In this document: piece by piece, positions 12,349 to 23,565 of the stretch | Numbering within the stretch: the stretch's first letter is position 1 | Layout of the letters: every line of letters begins with the position of its first letter | Source: Quillaja saponaria | Taxonomy: Eukaryota; Streptophyta; Magnoliopsida; Fabales; Quillajaceae | Assembly (NCBI GenBank): GCA_029379385.1 | Contig: CM055607.1 | Coordinates: 17,732,001 to 17,796,000, forward strand | DNA: 64,000 nucleotides | Direction: 5' to 3' | Translations under genes and position numbers: made by a program | Notes under the pieces: model-generated | What the model was told of the DNA's origin: nothing | Databases searched by the model: none | The model's input: the letters and a program-made list of their open reading frames with translations, nothing else

Positions 12349-15300
12349 AATTCCATCCACAATCCTTGATGAAGTCTTCTAAATTGACCGAGATTCACTA
12401 AAAATCCTGCATGACCTAGTTGTATTCTAACAACTTTACCAACAAATATACTTGGAACCAGGTTACAAAATTTTGCAAACAACATCTCAAGACCCTAAGC
12501 TACACTTTCTCTTTAGAACTCTTAATTTAATTCAGTCCATAAAACACTTGAAATATCCGATTTCCCCAACTTATCAAATTTGGCCCTGCTTCTATATCAC
12601 AATGAGCATTGTCCTGAAATAACACTCAACTAAATCCAAGTAATAAAAACTATATACATTCTTTCACACTGAAAATCATCTTAGAGCATAAGTCTTCCAG
12701 ATGATTATTCCTCAATAAATATAAAGCAACCACTAACAATAAATTTCTAGATCCAATAACCAACACCACATGCATGACACGAATATACAGGAAATGAAAG
12801 GGATATTTCTAATTGCAATTACAGTCAGGAATTTTCCATTAATTGGAAATTGAGATCCTTTAGATATTATTAAGACGTTATGTTATTTTAATTAGTAGTA
12901 TCACTTGAAGATTAAGTTAGTGATTCAAGTCTTAGTGGTATTACGGTTATCGTGGTTTGCCAATAATATATATGAAGGCATATTAATTTTTTTTTTATTA
13001 ATTTTTTCAATTTAACTTTTGGGGAAGCAATATTCAAATATTTAAGTTGTGGTATTTTTTTTTCTAAACGGCATCAAAAGTTGATCAAACACTTATTCTA
13101 GCAATAAAAGCTCATTTTTAACAGCTAGGAAACTAGCTATTCTTCCTTTCAAAAATAATAATAATAAAAAAAGATCCAAAATGTTGAAGTACATCACATG
13201 AATAATTGCATTGAAGAGAACTTGGTAAGAGAGAGAAAAGAAGTTATTGACAACTTAGCTTATATGACAGTTTAGGAATACAACGACAACATAATTCAAG
13301 TTTGGAGTTTAAGAAAGTGTTAAGTTCAACAAAACAAGAAATTCCTCTTATTCTCTAACACTAAATCATTAACTAACAAGGATATCAAAAACTAAAACTA
13401 TAAATTCAAGAGTTATCAACCAAATCGAAAACTCAAGGCAAGAGCTTCGGCTACTTTGTTGTTGCCATGGTGAGTGAGGGCTGATATGGCTCCACAACTT
13501 GGTCCTAGACTATTGTATACACACTAGCTGGAATGGTTTCTGGAGTAGCAACATGAATAAGATGAAGAAAACTTGAAGCTTGGCTATTTGCTGGCAATTG
13601 CAGGAACTCGTGGCTGGCTGTTAATGATCGGAAAGAAAAATTGATTGCCAGCTAACTAGAAAGAGCAGCTAAAGGGGGGAGCTAGACCATGATCAGACAC
13701 AAAGGCAAGAAGGAAAAAGATGAAGTCCTCTGCTGGTGTAGGAGAAAATGAAAGAAAGTTCAAGAAGCAACGGAAGCAAAGCACAGAAGCAAAAGTTGGC
13801 CAAGAAAGAAAATGTGAGGGAAATGAAAAAGAAAAGAAAGAGATAAGGTCAATGGGTCAACTACTTTAATAAAAATTGTAGTTTATAATATCTTGGTACT
13901 CACATAAAGTTGTTGTCTATAATTAATCTTAATTATATGTAAATATATACATATAAATGTTTTCAAGTCCATTGTTATTCACACACTTGTTTCAATTATC
14001 AACAAAATTAGACAAGTTAAGTTCAAGTTCTAAGTCAACCAAGTTTTAAATTATACATATATTTATTTTATGTATACCCATAGGTTTACGATCATTTAAA
14101 TTTACTTGCATTTAAATCTACGATCAAGAGTTACACTAAATTATTCAAATTTCATGTTTCAATATCGGGTTATATAATATTTAATTGTATTATTATTCAT
14201 TTAATTTGTTTATTTTTCTAACGAAAATTTAAATATTACACTTAAAACTCGATTTTACGATATCGAGTTGTAGAGGTTATGACAATCTTCTTCCCTTAAA
14301 AGAAATTCGTCCTGAATTTCAACACAATGATATAGATAAATTGTTTCACTGCAACTCCAGTTTTCCATGTGGTTTCTTGTTTTTCATTAAACGATTAATA
14401 GAAGTTCACGAACTTGTCTACTTATATTCGCCACTGAATACTTCCCATATGTTAGATTCTGATACATCTTTTTGCTTCCTAAATTTATAACACATGAAAC
14501 TTTTCAATGTAACTTAAATATCAAGAAGTTTTAATCTGATTCTCTTAAAGACGAAATTAATCTCTTAGAAGCTTAAAATTTAATATTTTTATCACGACGC
14601 TCCATCATGTTTCTACTGTGCTACTTTGATAATTAAACATCTAAACCCCAATCTAAGTTTAGAATCATATTATATTCCTTATTGAAAATTCAGATTGATA
14701 AACTAAATCAGATAATTACATGAGTAAAATAAATTAGCTTCTATTTATTTTCAGTTTTGAATTATTTTCCTTGGTTAACAATAATTGAAATTTTTGCCAA
14801 TATCTATTGATTTCTTAATTTTCATATTCCATCTAAAGAATATATACATGTTCTAAAGATTAAATTAGTTGATTAAAAGACTTGAAATATAAAGGACTTA
14901 TGTGATACATATTACAATGGAGTCATCTACATAATATTGATATTCGTGACATGTAATTTTCATGCTACAAAACTTTTGCTACTACTATTACCGATGTGCG
15001 ATACTAATTTATTTATAAAATTATTGTACTTTCCTTATTTATTACAATTTGATTATTTATCAGTACATGATTAACTTACGATATATTTGAAAATCCTCCT
15101 AAATGAGTAATTTACAGAAACTAACAATGGATTCTATTTACAATTGGTCATTTTTATTTTTTTAAAATAACTCAATGAATCTAATAAGTCTTTTGAGGTG
15201 ACCCCATTGACTATAAATTAAACCTATACTTGTTCATATAATAATTGGCTGTCCCCGGACTAGAGATACATAACACCCCTCCCCTTTTTATTTATTATTA

Positions 15301-15490
15301 TTTTTTTTTAATGATAAACCCAAGGGAATGAAATGTTGAATTACGTTGTACCCATCTTTACTGGGTTAATTACTTACTGTTTTATTTTCCAATTATCATT
15401 TCAATTAAGAAAAGAAAAGAGAATATCAAATATGTCATCGAAATTCTATTATTCCATTAGGAAGGACATCACTTCATTTATCACTAAAAT

Positions 15491-18054
15491 TGTCACACCC
15501 TCAAATAAAGGTATGACTAGCCGGAGGAATGGATACCCTAACCTCCGTAACCCTGAATCCATAATGACTGAACATAAATGACTATTGAACAAAGTATAGT
15601 TAAGACCAAGAAAACTTTATTGAACTAAAATAAAGTCAGAAACTGGTTATGAAATATTAATATTTATTGAAAATTTGGCAGAGGTTCCCTGTACAGTAGA
15701 ACGTGCCCAACAATATATACACCAATAATATGGTACAATTCACTGGTAAAACATAATATCAAGTACTCAGAAGAGCTCTACTCCTAACAACCCATTAAGT
15801 TATCACAGTTAACTTAATATACACAACAATGCATGACACCTAAAATGACTGCAAGTGTCGCCCTATCTGATTCAAGTATGTGACTCTAAGATATACCTTG
15901 CTGCAACAGTGGCAGCCGGAAGCAAATCTTGACGCAACAAACTGTGTTTTTCCTGATACTAAGAAAATGACAGAGAAAGGTGTGAGTCATAAAGACTCAG
16001 TGAACAAACTGAGTACCTTGAGGGTACCAGCATCAATCAACACATGATAACACATATTCACATTTACTCTCATATAGTAATCGTAATAAAGTTACGATTT
16101 GCATGTTACATGATATATATAAATCAAATTCAAATAACCAAAGTTTATCATTCCAAACAGCACAATCAAAGCAACAAAGCACACAAAGGGCCAACGAGTA
16201 ACTCAGCCCCGCACAATAGTATCTCCCACTACCGGGCATTTACGAGCCTGCACAACAGAGTCATTCTTCGTACACAATCCATCCCACCGGGGCTGAGTAC
16301 TTTACTTATAAAAACATTTATCAGAATAAATTTTTTTTAGAAATTCAAATCAGGAGATCCTAAGTGCACTTGAATTTCACTTTTGGATATAAAAATCATT
16401 TCTCCAAAAATTTCACTTTGTTGGCCCTTATCAACTACAACCAATGTCAAACAAATATAATTCAAATAAATCATTGAAATATTGTACTTTTTTTTTTTCA
16501 TATAGCACATACACACAGTTGCACATAAAAATCTGGCAACCAAAATGCACGTAATTCACTCACAAAGCTCAAGGATTCGATTCACCTGCTTGTCTAGACT
16601 GCGAAGGTATCAAATTATCCTCGATACGATCCAGAGCTGAAAATCATAAAATCATGTATTATTTAAACTAATCATTTATAATTATAATTGTTTACACCTT
16701 TTCCCTCTGACTCAAAAATTAATTACTCCTAAACCTTTTACCAAATGTATTAAAGATGCGGTTATGTTTATTTATTTATTTTTAAATATGTATATATATA
16801 TATATATATGTTAATATTCATGCTAAGAAATTTATTTATTTATTTATTTATTTTTCATCATTTTCCTATTTTGCTTTATTCATCTTTCATTTTGAAATTC
16901 ACATTATACTTTATCTTTAACTTAATTAGAACTCGGAATATTCATTCATTCCACCATCTTATTATTATTATTTTTATTTCTCATATGTCTAATTAGACTA
17001 AAAAAATTGTAACTAACTTTATAAACAACCAAGCAATTAAATTGATAAAGTTTATTTAACTAAATTAAGATTTTAATCCAAATCAAAATCTTACGTTAAC
17101 CCCTATTGACATACTTTTCTAACACTCAAAAGAGCCATACACTAAACCAATTCTCAACCTCTGTTTGAAAAGAGTAAAACATGTTTATAAGATTGCCTTG
17201 TCTCCTTTGAAGCCGTGCCCTTAGGCACCATACATCTTCTATTCCCTTTTGACTTTATGGCTAAAGGAGGGAAAACATGCTATGTTTGCTGCCTCAGCAA
17301 AAATTCAGTAGTTGAGATTCCAGCCACCACGCAACCTCAATCAAACGGACATCCTTTCAAAGCCATCAAAATTTTAAAGTATAATATAATCACAAATTGA
17401 GGAGATATTCAACACATATTCAACTGACATTAGAGCTATATTCAAAGTATTAGAAGAGTCAAAGAATGACTTCCTAGAAAAAGCAGACAAACCACCTGGA
17501 AAGGGGTAGAGTGAGAGTGAATCTGAGTTATAAATCTAAGGAGCATTTCCTTTTATAGCTTCTCTGGCCCTAAGAACACCAAAAGGTAAAGCTTCAATCA
17601 CTTGTTTTATTTGGCCACAATAGAGTGACTCTCGTTTCAGCTCAAGCAAAGCGCAAACAGGGCAAGGAATTCCAGACCAATAACAGCCAAATGAAAGAAA
17701 TAAAAGAGGAGGCTAAGTCAGCGCCTACCAAGAAAAGAGAAAAGACCAAAAACATATAATAATATAAACTTATGGCTAAGTTTTGTTTTTTTAATTTGTG
17801 GTGGACAAAAGATTTTCAAATATATATATATATATAAATATTATATTATATGTGAGCATCCTTATTATTTCAATAAAATTTTCACCAAGATTTTTCAAGT
17901 GTTATTAAATCCATGATATAATATAATAAAATTAATTCCAAATCACATGTATATATATATATATTCTCTTATTTAACCTTATTTCATATTCGCATAATCA
18001 CGATAATTTACATACAACATATTAAAATGTATATTAGATTATAAGGTCATAACA
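15491..18054 (-). mobile_element. solo LTR, short class (2564 bp), TSD AAAAT
   Basis: TGTCACACCC at 15491 to GGTCATAACA at 18054, flanked by AAAAT at 15486-15490 and 18055-18059. Removing it restores the interior of element B, which is continuous in element D near 29630. It is a compact LTR that lacks the module found in the 4.2-kb class. The conserved stem-loop lies at 16196-16300. A GC-richer block at about 17160-17740 is the LTR 5' region. Confidence 0.92.
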
Positions 18055-19682
18055 AAAATTGTCTAAAACAAAAAAAAAAAATCAAGATCTAAGTCAACTT
18101 TAAATTACATGTATGTATAAATTTTATATCCAAATATGCATAACATTCCTTTATTTTATCTATATTTATCCTTATCTTTATAATCAAGACTTACATCGAA
18201 TTATTCTAATTTCATAATTGAATATCATATTATAACAGTTAATTAAGTTTGTGGTTGATATCTATTCTGATTATACATATACAAAATCATATATATATAT
18301 CTATATATATATATATATACGCACATCAATACTTATTAAACTTATTAATTAAGGTTTTCATGCTACCTCAAACTTAACATTTTTATAGTCAACTTTCTTA
18401 CTGTTACCATACCAGACTGTAATACTATGTTAATAAATAACCAATACTACTAGAAGAATTTTCTCTTTGAATAATAAATAACATAACTAGTGTTACCAAA
18501 ATCGGTTAAATTGGTATAAATTGAATTAAATGAAAACATAAGAACTCAACGGAAAGCCTCGAATCCGTTAAAGAAGTTCTATAAATCTCAAATTTTACTT
18601 TTCATTAGACATCAAAACATACCCACTGAACTCAATAAATTTCAAACTTTAAACACACTTTGTCAAAAATTCACACTTGAAGAGTTCAATGCAAAGCTTA
18701 TTTTTCATTTAAATATTTATGAGACCACACAAAATATTTCAGATGTTACTCTCACAATTTATGAAAGTTAATGAAACATTAATGAATTTTTAAAAAAAAA
18801 CATGACTAAAATCTCGTTATACTCCATTGGTTATGGAAAACAATTTTCAAAACATTACTCCTTCTTGATTTAAATGTGATGATATTTCGAATGTAAGAAG
18901 AGTCTAAGTCTTTATAACCAACCAAATAAATTAATAATATTGGAGAAGGAGAAATTCAATTGCCATTAATCGATATACAACCAGAATAGATCATTCTTTT
19001 CTTTTAACCAATAAATATGTAAATTCCAGGATTCAATATTTAATATTGGAATTAGTCTTTAAATTTGATGTTATAAAGGAAGCTTTTCATATCTCTTGAG
19101 AAGAAAGTTTGGGAGGAAATGAATAAATTATACATATATATACATTTCCATGATCCATCTCACGATAAGAATAAATAAGTTCGAAATAGGTTTTCTTCAA
19201 TGTTTCATATAATCTACATAAAGTAGATCTTTTATTTCCCGTGCTCCTCCTTATTCTTATTTAAATCTTGAGTGTAATGGTTTTACGAATAACTGTTTAT
19301 TTAGTTAAACTAAACTGAAGGGTTTACCTCTTACGGAGGCTACTATTGAAAAATTTAAAATTTCAACTAAAATTACTTATGATTCGTTACTACTTAATTT
19401 CTTATCAAAAACGTCTAAGATCTAAATAACTCCTAATCGACGCCAATATTGTAGTATTTAACACAACTAACAATATGACCACTACGAGTCATCGTGTTTA
19501 AATGAACACAAATGAATTCCACGCTCATTTATCGTATAAGGTTAAGGATACTGCGTTAGAGAATCACAACTTGAAGTTTCATGATAAATTAAAATGTGAC
19601 ACTAGATCCACATACACCCTGGGTAATGTACATAAACAAAGCAACAACGTCCCACATTTGCAATCACTGACCTCTAAACCAT

Positions 19683-19694
19683 GCTCTGATACCA
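19683..19694 (-). other. primer-binding site of element B
   Basis: GCTCTGATACCA on the plus strand, i.e. TGGTATCAGAGC in element sense, three bases inside the LTR edge at 19698. It is complementary to the 3' end of plant initiator tRNA-Met. Confidence 0.9.
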
Positions 19695-19697
19695 ACT

Positions 19698-20444
19698 TGT
19701 CACCCGCCTTACAGAGTAATGATTGGCTGAAGGAATGATAACTAAATCTCCGTAACCCTGACTCTAAAACAAAGAAACAACTATGACTTTTGATCAACCA
19801 ATGAATACTAAAAATTTATAAAACAAAAGTTAACAGTAAAAGTTTGTTGACTGAAAAAAATCCCAACTTATTGAAAATTTTGGTAGAGGTTCCCTGTAAT
19901 ATGGAACATGCCTTAAAATACAAACCTATAAACTCCGGTTCTTACATAACAACAACACAAAGACAACAAGGAGCTCTGCTCTGTCCATATCATAAACAAA
20001 AGATATACTAGACTATGACATCATACAAAATTGGATGCTCCACAATTTTAATGTGATTGCAAACCCTCATCCTTGCCTTCAAGTATGAGATTCCGAAGAA
20101 TACCTTGTCATCAAATCCTTAGTAAACCCCATATTGGTGGTTAACTTTCTCTGAGGTCTTGTTACTAAATAAAATAAACAAATTGAGGGGTGAGTCCTAC
20201 GGACTCTTTGAGTGGAAAACATACCCAAAGGGTACTAGCATCACTCAAAGCACATATGTCATAATTTAATTTCAAGTAACAATATTCATATCCTAAATTA
20301 ATAGCGCACTCATGTAATTGTAAGTCTGATAAAGCCACGATTTATATGTTTCACAACATATATATATATATTGAGCCCTATATCCAAAGTTCACAATTCT
20401 AAGCAATGCAATCAGAACATACAAGCAATCAAAGGGCCAACAAG
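19698..20444 (-). repeat. element B 5' LTR, truncated
   Basis: Begins TGTCACCCGC directly after the primer-binding site. It carries the GTAACCCTGACT block, the GGAACATGCC block and the twin hairpins (about 20190-20240), then stops at GGGCCAACAAG where the stem-loop block should continue. The remaining LTR is not found nearby. Confidence 0.8.
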
Positions 20445-20445
20445 T

Positions 20446-21785
20446 TATGATAACTTGATAACGAAAAAGAAAAATTGAGTTTAGATGCAATGGTTAAATT
20501 TACGTTATAAAATAAACAAGTTAATTAAATAAAAGTATAGTTAAATATGTTATAATTTAATACCTTAGTGTAATCTTAGCATACGTTCTAAGATTTTTAT
20601 TTATTTATTTATTTATTTCGCAAAGTAAATAACATGTTGACCAAATAAATCTAAGTGAATGACTAATTAATGTATAGGTATAAATATATCAAGATTTAAT
20701 CTCTACTACAAGTCAATTTAGACAAGTGAATAATACAATTAAAACATGTGTGTGTATATATATATATATACAACTAAAAAGAAAGTCAAACCACCCATTC
20801 AAGATGAATACATATATATCTATATATAGATATACATAGAAATATATACAAAAAATTTTTCAACACATGTTTTAAGACATGTGATTTGGAATTAGATATT
20901 TTTTTTCTTTCTTTCTCTAATTTATTTCTCTCCTCCTTTTTGACTGATTCTTCCTTGCTTGTCCATATTTCTTTCTCTGCTTCCCTTGTTCAGTTTCATG
21001 AAGCTTCCAACTCCCACTTGTTTAGTGGATAGTTTTTTTTTTTTTCCTTTCAGCTTGCTTCCTTCTGGCCTTGCAATTCTACCCAAGTTGTGGTGCTCCT
21101 CCTTATCTCAGTCATGTGGCAGCTGACTCTGAGTTTCGGCCACCATTGGTCCTATTTTGGGTAGCTACTTTTAGGACTTTTGTAAGCCTCCTTCAATCCC
21201 TTATTAGGTAGATCGTTGGAGAGTGTTTTAGGTGAATATTGGGGCTGGTATTTCTCTCAGTTTACTGTAACAGCAGCAATTTTACTATTGCCCTTTTGTT
21301 TTGTTTTGTTCTTGCCTTTCGATTCCTTCTATTTCCTTCTTGTTCATTTATCTTACCTTACTCAACCTTAGCTCCAATTGAGTAGCAGCTGGCCTTAGAG
21401 TTTCAATAAGGTAGCAGATAGTATGGACTTCAGCAGCAGCTTGCATCAACGCCAGCTAGCCTTGCCTGATTTCCTTTCTGTCCAATTGGTGGCAACCGTG
21501 AGGTTGGCTAGTTGTTTGAGGTTGCAGTTGCCTTCCTCACGTCTTCAATTCCTCCCCTGTTTGTGAGCTTTGTGCCTGCAACAAGCTAAATTCTTCTTGG
21601 CAAACGTTAAAACTTGTATTCTTGGTAAAGTGTGAGGGCTAACTTTGAAGTTTTAATGTTTTATTAGTTTTACTACTTCAAATTAATGGTATTCTTATGA
21701 GTTAATGTTGTGGATGAAAGGTTATATGAAATTGAATTACAAATCTTGAACAAGAAACAAGAAAAATTAATGGATTAAAGTAATA
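20446..21785 (+). repeat. plus-strand long-LTR fragment (5' part)
   Basis: Starts near TATGATAACTTGATAACG, a variant of the LTR start, and carries the family's leading block GTTATAAAATAAACAAGTTAATT, a TA tract and the CT-rich to GC-richer segment (about 20890-21600). It ends where the Ty3/gypsy-type gag begins. The frames inside are short and not conserved. Confidence 0.65.
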
Positions 21786-21790
21786 TTGAG

Positions 21791-22318
21791 AAGGGTACTT
21801 ATGTCATCAACACTTGAGAGGATTTCAAGGCCGAGATTAAGAAACAATTCTATCCCGAGAATGTCGAGCAAGAAGCTCGTGGAAGGTTGTGACATCTCAC
21901 ACATAAGAGGAGTGTACGAGACTATGTGAAGGAGTTCATCGAGATACTCTTGGAGATTCTTGATCTACCCGACAAGGAAGCTTTGTTTGCCTTTACGGAT
22001 GGCCTCTAACCATGTTCCAGGTTAGAGCTACAAAGGGGTGGTGTACAAGACTTGGCTTTCGCCATAGCCGCTGCTGAATCATTGATCGAGTTTAGGAAGC
22101 CAGAGTCAACCAAGCCAATAGAGAGAAAGAAGGAACATAATGGCAATGGTGGGGGAGACAATGGTGGTCACTATAAAGGAGAAAGTTCTAAATCACCCAC
22201 TCACTCTAAAGGTAAGTTGAACCAATGGAGTAAGAATGGGGGTGATAAACCAAAGATAGTTTGCTTTCTTTGTGAAGGACCTCATCGAGCCATGGAATGT
22301 CCGCAAAAGGCAAAATTT
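21791..22318 (+). pseudogene. gag remnant (Retrotrans_gag plus zinc knuckle)
   Basis: The frame starting at 21791 encodes a capsid-like segment with EDFKAEIKKQFYPENVE, RDYVKEFIEILLEI and GVQDLAFAIAAAESLIEF, typical of Ty3/gypsy gag of the Del/Tekay kind. A Gly/Asn/Lys-rich linker follows and then a zinc knuckle CFLCEGPHRAMEC at about 22262-22300 (C-x2-C-x3-H-x4-C). In-frame stops are at 21815 (TGA), 21890 (TGA) and 22007 (TAA), each explainable by a single transition. The knuckle frame runs into a stop just after 22318, while the protease continues in another frame, so there is a one-base frameshift near 22310-22325. The N-terminal part of gag is absent. It is broken and cannot make a functional protein. 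Confidence 0.85.
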
Positions 22319-22319
22319 C

Positions 22320-22908
22320 AATGTTGTTGAAAGAAGATGAAGAGCCACAATTACCGCCAGAGAAAACAAAAGTAGGTTCATTGCGACTCTTAAATGCAAT
22401 CAAGGGAAAAGTCGACGTGCCGAAGACCGAAAAAGGGAGCATATTCATAATGTCAGAGGTAAGCAGTACTCCGACTAAAGCTCTTTTGGATACTAGTGCT
22501 TACTATAATTTCCTTGAATTAAATGAGGCTAAGAAACTTGGGATCAAGTTCAAAGGGGAACAAGGGTTGATTAAGGCTGTGAACTCTGAGGCTAGGCCTA
22601 TTTATGAGGTAGCAAGTGTAAAGCTACGCCTTGGTGAATGGAGTGGGACGGTAAACATGTCCGTTGTGCCTATGGATAACTATCCAATTGTGCTTGGCAT
22701 GGAGTTCGTCGATAGTGTCAATGCACTCATTATGCCGCATGCTAACTACATATGTATCATGGGATAAGGGAACGAATGCATGGTGCCGATAGCTCGAAAA
22801 GCTGCCATCAAGACAAAAATCTTGTCCAGCATGAATCTTTTGACAAACATCCAAGGTAAGACTGCCAAGTTTCAAGAGGAGCTTGTGACGAGGGTGTCTC
22901 CTGGTTAG
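22320..22908 (+). pseudogene. retroviral-type aspartic protease remnant
   Basis: The downstream frame (open from 22297 to the stop at 22765-22767) carries a retropepsin-like domain: a beta-rich lead GSIFIMSEV, the active-site region ALLDTSAYYNFL, AKKLGI, a flap region and the closing IVLGMEFVDS. The active site reads DTS where the family normally has DTG, a change that one G-to-A transition would cause. After the TAA at 22765-22767 the same frame continues for 46 codons (CMVPIARKA..) to TAG 22906-22908. The protease would cleave Gag in the virus-like particle; this copy looks inactive. It lies in a different frame from gag, through a probable frameshift. Confidence 0.8.
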
Positions 22909-22998
22909 GTAGGGGAGAATGTCATGCCCCGTTGACTCGTAGCCAATAGGGTGCCACTTAGGCAACGATTGGAGGTTTGTGTGGCACACTCATACAAG

Positions 22999-23177
22999 TT
23001 CTTGGAGCATTCTAGAAGAATTCAGGAGATTTTGAAAGATTCCAGAAGGTTCTAGAAGGCTCTAGAAGATTCAAGAAGGTTCTGGAAGGGTCCAGAAGGA
23101 TGTGGAAGACTCTAGAACACTCTAAAAGGTTTTACAAGGTTGTAGAACATCCTAGAAGATCTTGGAAGGTGCAAGAA
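22999..23177 (+). promoter_or_regulatory. phased heat-shock-element array in U3
   Basis: From 23041 the sequence is built of fourteen 10-bp units of type TCTAGAAGGT. GAA recurs every ten bases at 23045, 55, 65, 75, 85, 95, 105, 115, 145, 155, 165 and 175, with AAA at 125 and CAA at 135. TTC in the opposite phase occurs at 23040, 23050, 23070 and 23080, giving perfect TTCnnGAAnnTTCnnGAA (23040-23057) and GAAnnTTCnnGAAnnTTCnnGAA (23065-23087). TTC-TA-GAA at 23010-23017 is in the same phase. These match the heat-shock factor binding consensus of alternating nGAAn pentamers. It sits about 150-280 bases upstream of the TATA box. Confidence 0.75.
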
Positions 23178-23324
23178 TGTGTGGAATGCTCTAGAACAAT
23201 GTACACAGTTCTAGTAGGTCTAGATGTTTCTTGAAATATGTAAAATATCTAAGATATTTTGTAAGAGAATTCTAGATGGGCAATATGAGCCGTTAGATGA
23301 AATCAATCTCCACCGTTGGAGTAG

Positions 23325-23330
23325 TATAAG
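23325..23330 (+). promoter_or_regulatory. TATA box of gag-protease LTR
   Basis: TATAAG in a GC-richer context, downstream of the heat-shock-element array and about 100 bases before the AATAAA signal. Confidence 0.55.
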
Positions 23331-23423
23331 TAGGAGTAGGGAGTCATTTGGAAGCAATTAAATCAATCAAGCAATCCAAGAGATCTAAACATTGTAAGCA
23401 AGAGAGCATTGTAAGAGCTATTC

Positions 23424-23429
23424 AATAAA
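23424..23429 (+). terminator. polyadenylation signal of gag-protease LTR
   Basis: AATAAA followed by a GT-rich stretch (TTGTGTGC), as expected near the R/U5 border. Confidence 0.5.
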
Positions 23430-23565
23430 GATTCTCTTGTGTGCACTCCTTCTCACTTGTCTTTCTCTCGAGTTTGAATGAAGTTTAGGCTGACTTAGCA
23501 TTTTAGCACGGGCTTGAGTGTCTAAGTGCCGCACGGGAGTGTTGGATTTTTCCAAGACCGTGACA

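Larger units (their letters stand above)
2388..14284 (-). repeat. element B 3' LTR, split by two nested LTRs
   Basis: Three blocks join when the solo LTRs at 3758-7930 and 8631-12348 are removed. The first join restores GAGTTAGAAATATTAAAACTG, matching GAGTTAGAGATGTTGAAACTG of a related LTR on the other strand (reverse complement of about 6545-6575). The second restores the segment that is continuous in the plus-strand LTR near 39440-39560. The right edge reads GGTTATGACA at 14275-14284, the complement of the LTR start. The left edge is truncated. Confidence 0.8.
14285..19697 (-). other. element B interior, non-coding
   Basis: The interior runs from the purine-tract complement (14286-14303, TCTTCTTCCCTTAAAAGA) to the primer-binding-site complement and is split by the solo LTR at 15491-18054. 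Its net length is about 2.85 kb. No frame longer than about 82 codons is present and none shows retroviral motifs. The last 190 bases before the primer site (about 19500-19682) are clearly homologous to the same position in elements D and A. Confidence 0.75.
2388..20444 (-). mobile_element. element B: non-coding long-LTR retrotransposon, nested
   Basis: This is a minus-strand LTR retrotransposon broken up by three later solo LTRs. Its 3' LTR is spread over 2388-3757, 7931-8630 and 12349-14284 (about 4.0 kb net) and is missing about 85 terminal bases at the left. The interior is 14285-15490 plus 18055-19697, with a purine-tract complement just after 14284 and a primer-binding-site complement at 19683-19694. 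The 5' LTR starts at 19698 with TGTCACCCGC and is cut at about 20444, where a plus-strand LTR begins. No gag, protease, reverse transcriptase or integrase motif is visible in any frame, so it is non-autonomous (LARD-like). The terminal motifs and tRNA-iMet primer would fit derivation from a Ty3/gypsy chromovirus, but that is inference. Confidence 0.8.
21786..23565 (+). mobile_element. 5'-truncated Ty3/gypsy-type gag-protease element with 3' LTR
   Basis: Gag, zinc knuckle and protease remnants are followed directly by a purine tract (22908-22919, TAGGGGAGA core) and a 646-bp LTR. No reverse transcriptase, RNase H or integrase lies between protease and LTR: the frame ends at TAG 22906-22908, twelve bases before the LTR. 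Either the copy derives from a gag-protease-only non-autonomous lineage (comparable to the TR-GAG class) or an internal deletion removed pol. The 5' LTR and the start of gag are missing at the junction near 21786. It is unrelated in LTR sequence to the long-LTR family around it. Confidence 0.75.
22920..23565 (+). repeat. 3' LTR of the gag-protease element (646 bp)
   Basis: Runs from TGTCATGCCC at 22920 to GACCGTGACA at 23565, with matching TGTCA/TGACA termini, directly behind a purine tract. U3 contains a heat-shock-element array (22999-23177). A TATA box (TATAAG, 23325-23330) and a polyadenylation signal (AATAAA, 23424-23429) are correctly ordered for U3-R-U5. Confidence 0.85.

Noticed and set aside
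22624..22989. 121-codon minus-strand frame
   Set aside because: Antisense shadow of the protease remnant and LTR start.
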